A stretch of 59,452 nt of DNA. Origin: Candidatus Eiseniibacteriota bacterium (GTDB taxonomy: Bacteria; Eisenbacteria; RBG-16-71-46). The notes beneath the pieces are model-generated. The model did no database searches. It worked only from the letters and a program-made list of their open reading frames with translations, and was not told the origin of the DNA. Location: NCBI GenBank assembly GCA_016178725.1, contig JACOSV010000031.1, positions 1 through 59,452 on the forward strand, given 5' to 3'. Of the stretch, positions 58,813 to 59,452 are shown one piece after another. Position numbers and translations under genes: made by a program. Every line of letters starts with the position of its first letter. The stretch's first letter is position 1.

Positions 58813-59452
58813 CGGCCGGACCCCGTCAGCTGAACGACGCGGTAGCCGCCCGCGTCGTAGACGGGCGCGAGGAGCCCGGGGGCGCTCGCGACGGCGCGCC
58901 GCGCCGCCGCGGTCGACGGGTCGTCTTCGGGACGGAACACGACGAAGACCGGGCGGCCGAGTCGCGCCATGGCGTCGTGGTCGCCCGGGAGATCCGCGGC
59001 GGCGCCGTAGAGATCCGCGGCGACGCGCCGGCGCTCGACGACCTGATCCAGCGGGAACGCCGCCCACGACGGGCCCTTGGGCGTGCCGACGTAGAGCGGC
59101 CGCGCGGCGCGCACCATGAGCAGATCGACGAAGCCGCGGTCCACGAGGATCGCGTCGCGAGGCGTGTGGTCGCGGATCCAGCCCTCGAACGCCGCCTCAC
59201 CCGGCCGTTCGATCATGCTTCGGTCGGCGGTACGGCCCGGATCGGCGACGTAGCCGTGGAGCGTGAGCGCGACCGGGAAGAGCAGCACGTAGGCGACCAG
59301 CGCCGCGCGCGCGGCGCCGGCGCGTGCGGTGGCGACACACGCGCTCCAGAACGCGGGCGCGGCGAGGACCAGCGCCGGGACGAACACCTGGTACGCGAAC
59401 TTCGCCTGATTGTCCTCGGGCAACCGCACGACGCAGGCGAAGACGATCATCG
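58809..59452 (-). CDS. Membrane protein, C-terminal part (cut by window edge)
   Basis: The last 213 or so codons of a longer gene that begins beyond the right edge. Visible are two hydrophobic helices (FVPALVLAAPAFWSACVA, AALVAYVLLFPVALTLH) and an extracytoplasmic domain ending with VYDAGGYRVVQLTGSGR, containing ERPGEAAFEGWIRDHTPRD and DAILVDRGFVDLLMV. It looks like the C-terminal soluble part of another GT-C-type protein. The stop overlaps paralogue 2 as GTGA, so both are co-translated. Confidence 0.6.
   Translation of the reverse strand, partial: MIVFACVVRLPEDNQAKFAYQVFVPALVLAAPAFWSACVATARAGAARAALVAYVLLFPVALTLHGYVADPGRTADRSMIERPGEAAFEGWIRDHTPRDAILVDRGFVDLLMVRAARPLYVGTPKGPSWAAFPLDQVVERRRVAADLYGAAADLPGDHDAMARLGRPVFVVFRPEDDPSTAAARRAVASAPGLLAPVYDAGGYRVVQLTGSGR

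Noticed and set aside
1-59452. CRISPR arrays, transposases, phage genes or integration sites
   Set aside because: No regularly spaced repeats, IS-type inverted ends, recombinases or phage structural genes were recognised on either strand.

Overview
The window is about 59 kb of very GC-rich bacterial DNA (roughly 70% G+C by eye). Genes are packed tightly, with many 4-base ATGA/GTGA stop-start overlaps. No plasmid, phage, transposase or CRISPR features are visible, so it reads as chromosome. A secreted protein ending in a FlgD-like Ig sorting or anchoring tail, a GEVED-type secreted protein, a tricorn-like S41 peptidase and an S46 peptidase suggest a high-GC lineage near the FCB group (Candidatus Eisenbacteria or Gemmatimonadota would fit). 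That is an inference from gene style; no marker gene here decides it.

Left part (1-26.9 kb), mostly housekeeping and secretion. Divergent tricorn-like and S46 peptidases are followed by a minus-strand unit of DEAD-box helicase, class II aldolase and mtnA (methylthioribose-1-P salvage). Next come a complete RND efflux operon (TolC, lipoprotein adaptor, pump) with a coupled methyltransferase, a PAP2 phosphatase, and a plus-strand run of pepT, a PLP decarboxylase and a DCC/lipase-maturation-factor fusion. After these lie a small unlisted membrane protein, a glycosidase-like remnant, a PA-domain metalloprotease with a small secreted partner, folE with a cysteine-less thioredoxin-reductase-like flavoprotein, tRNA-Gly(GCC) with its own promoter and terminator, a frameshifted GEVED protein, lysC and small lipoproteins.

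Middle (27-35.5 kb). A plus-strand operon encodes two alpha/beta hydrolases, an SGNH-family protein, an amino-acid adenylation ligase, a carrier protein and a small membrane protein. It resembles the accessory module of exosortase A loci and also part of the Dlt pathway, but no exosortase or MBOAT protein is nearby. It converges on a TetR-EmrA-EmrB-type efflux operon that has a palindromic operator inside its promoter.

Right part (35.6-59.5 kb). Fifteen minus-strand genes, largely overlapping, form what looks like one exopolysaccharide operon. They encode a priming sugar transferase, GDP-mannose 6-dehydrogenase (AlgD type), mannose-1-P guanylyltransferase, a GlmU-like nucleotidyltransferase, GalT, GlgA, several GT4/GT2 glycosyltransferases and GT-C-type membrane proteins. 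The operon begins with an approximately 230-nt structured leader that ends in an intrinsic terminator 28 bases before the first start codon. This is the signature of transcription attenuation or a riboswitch, and I cannot assign it to a known class. Beyond it lie two paralogous 526-residue membrane glycosyltransferase-like proteins in opposite orientation around a UDP-sugar epimerase, and a truncated membrane protein at the window edge.
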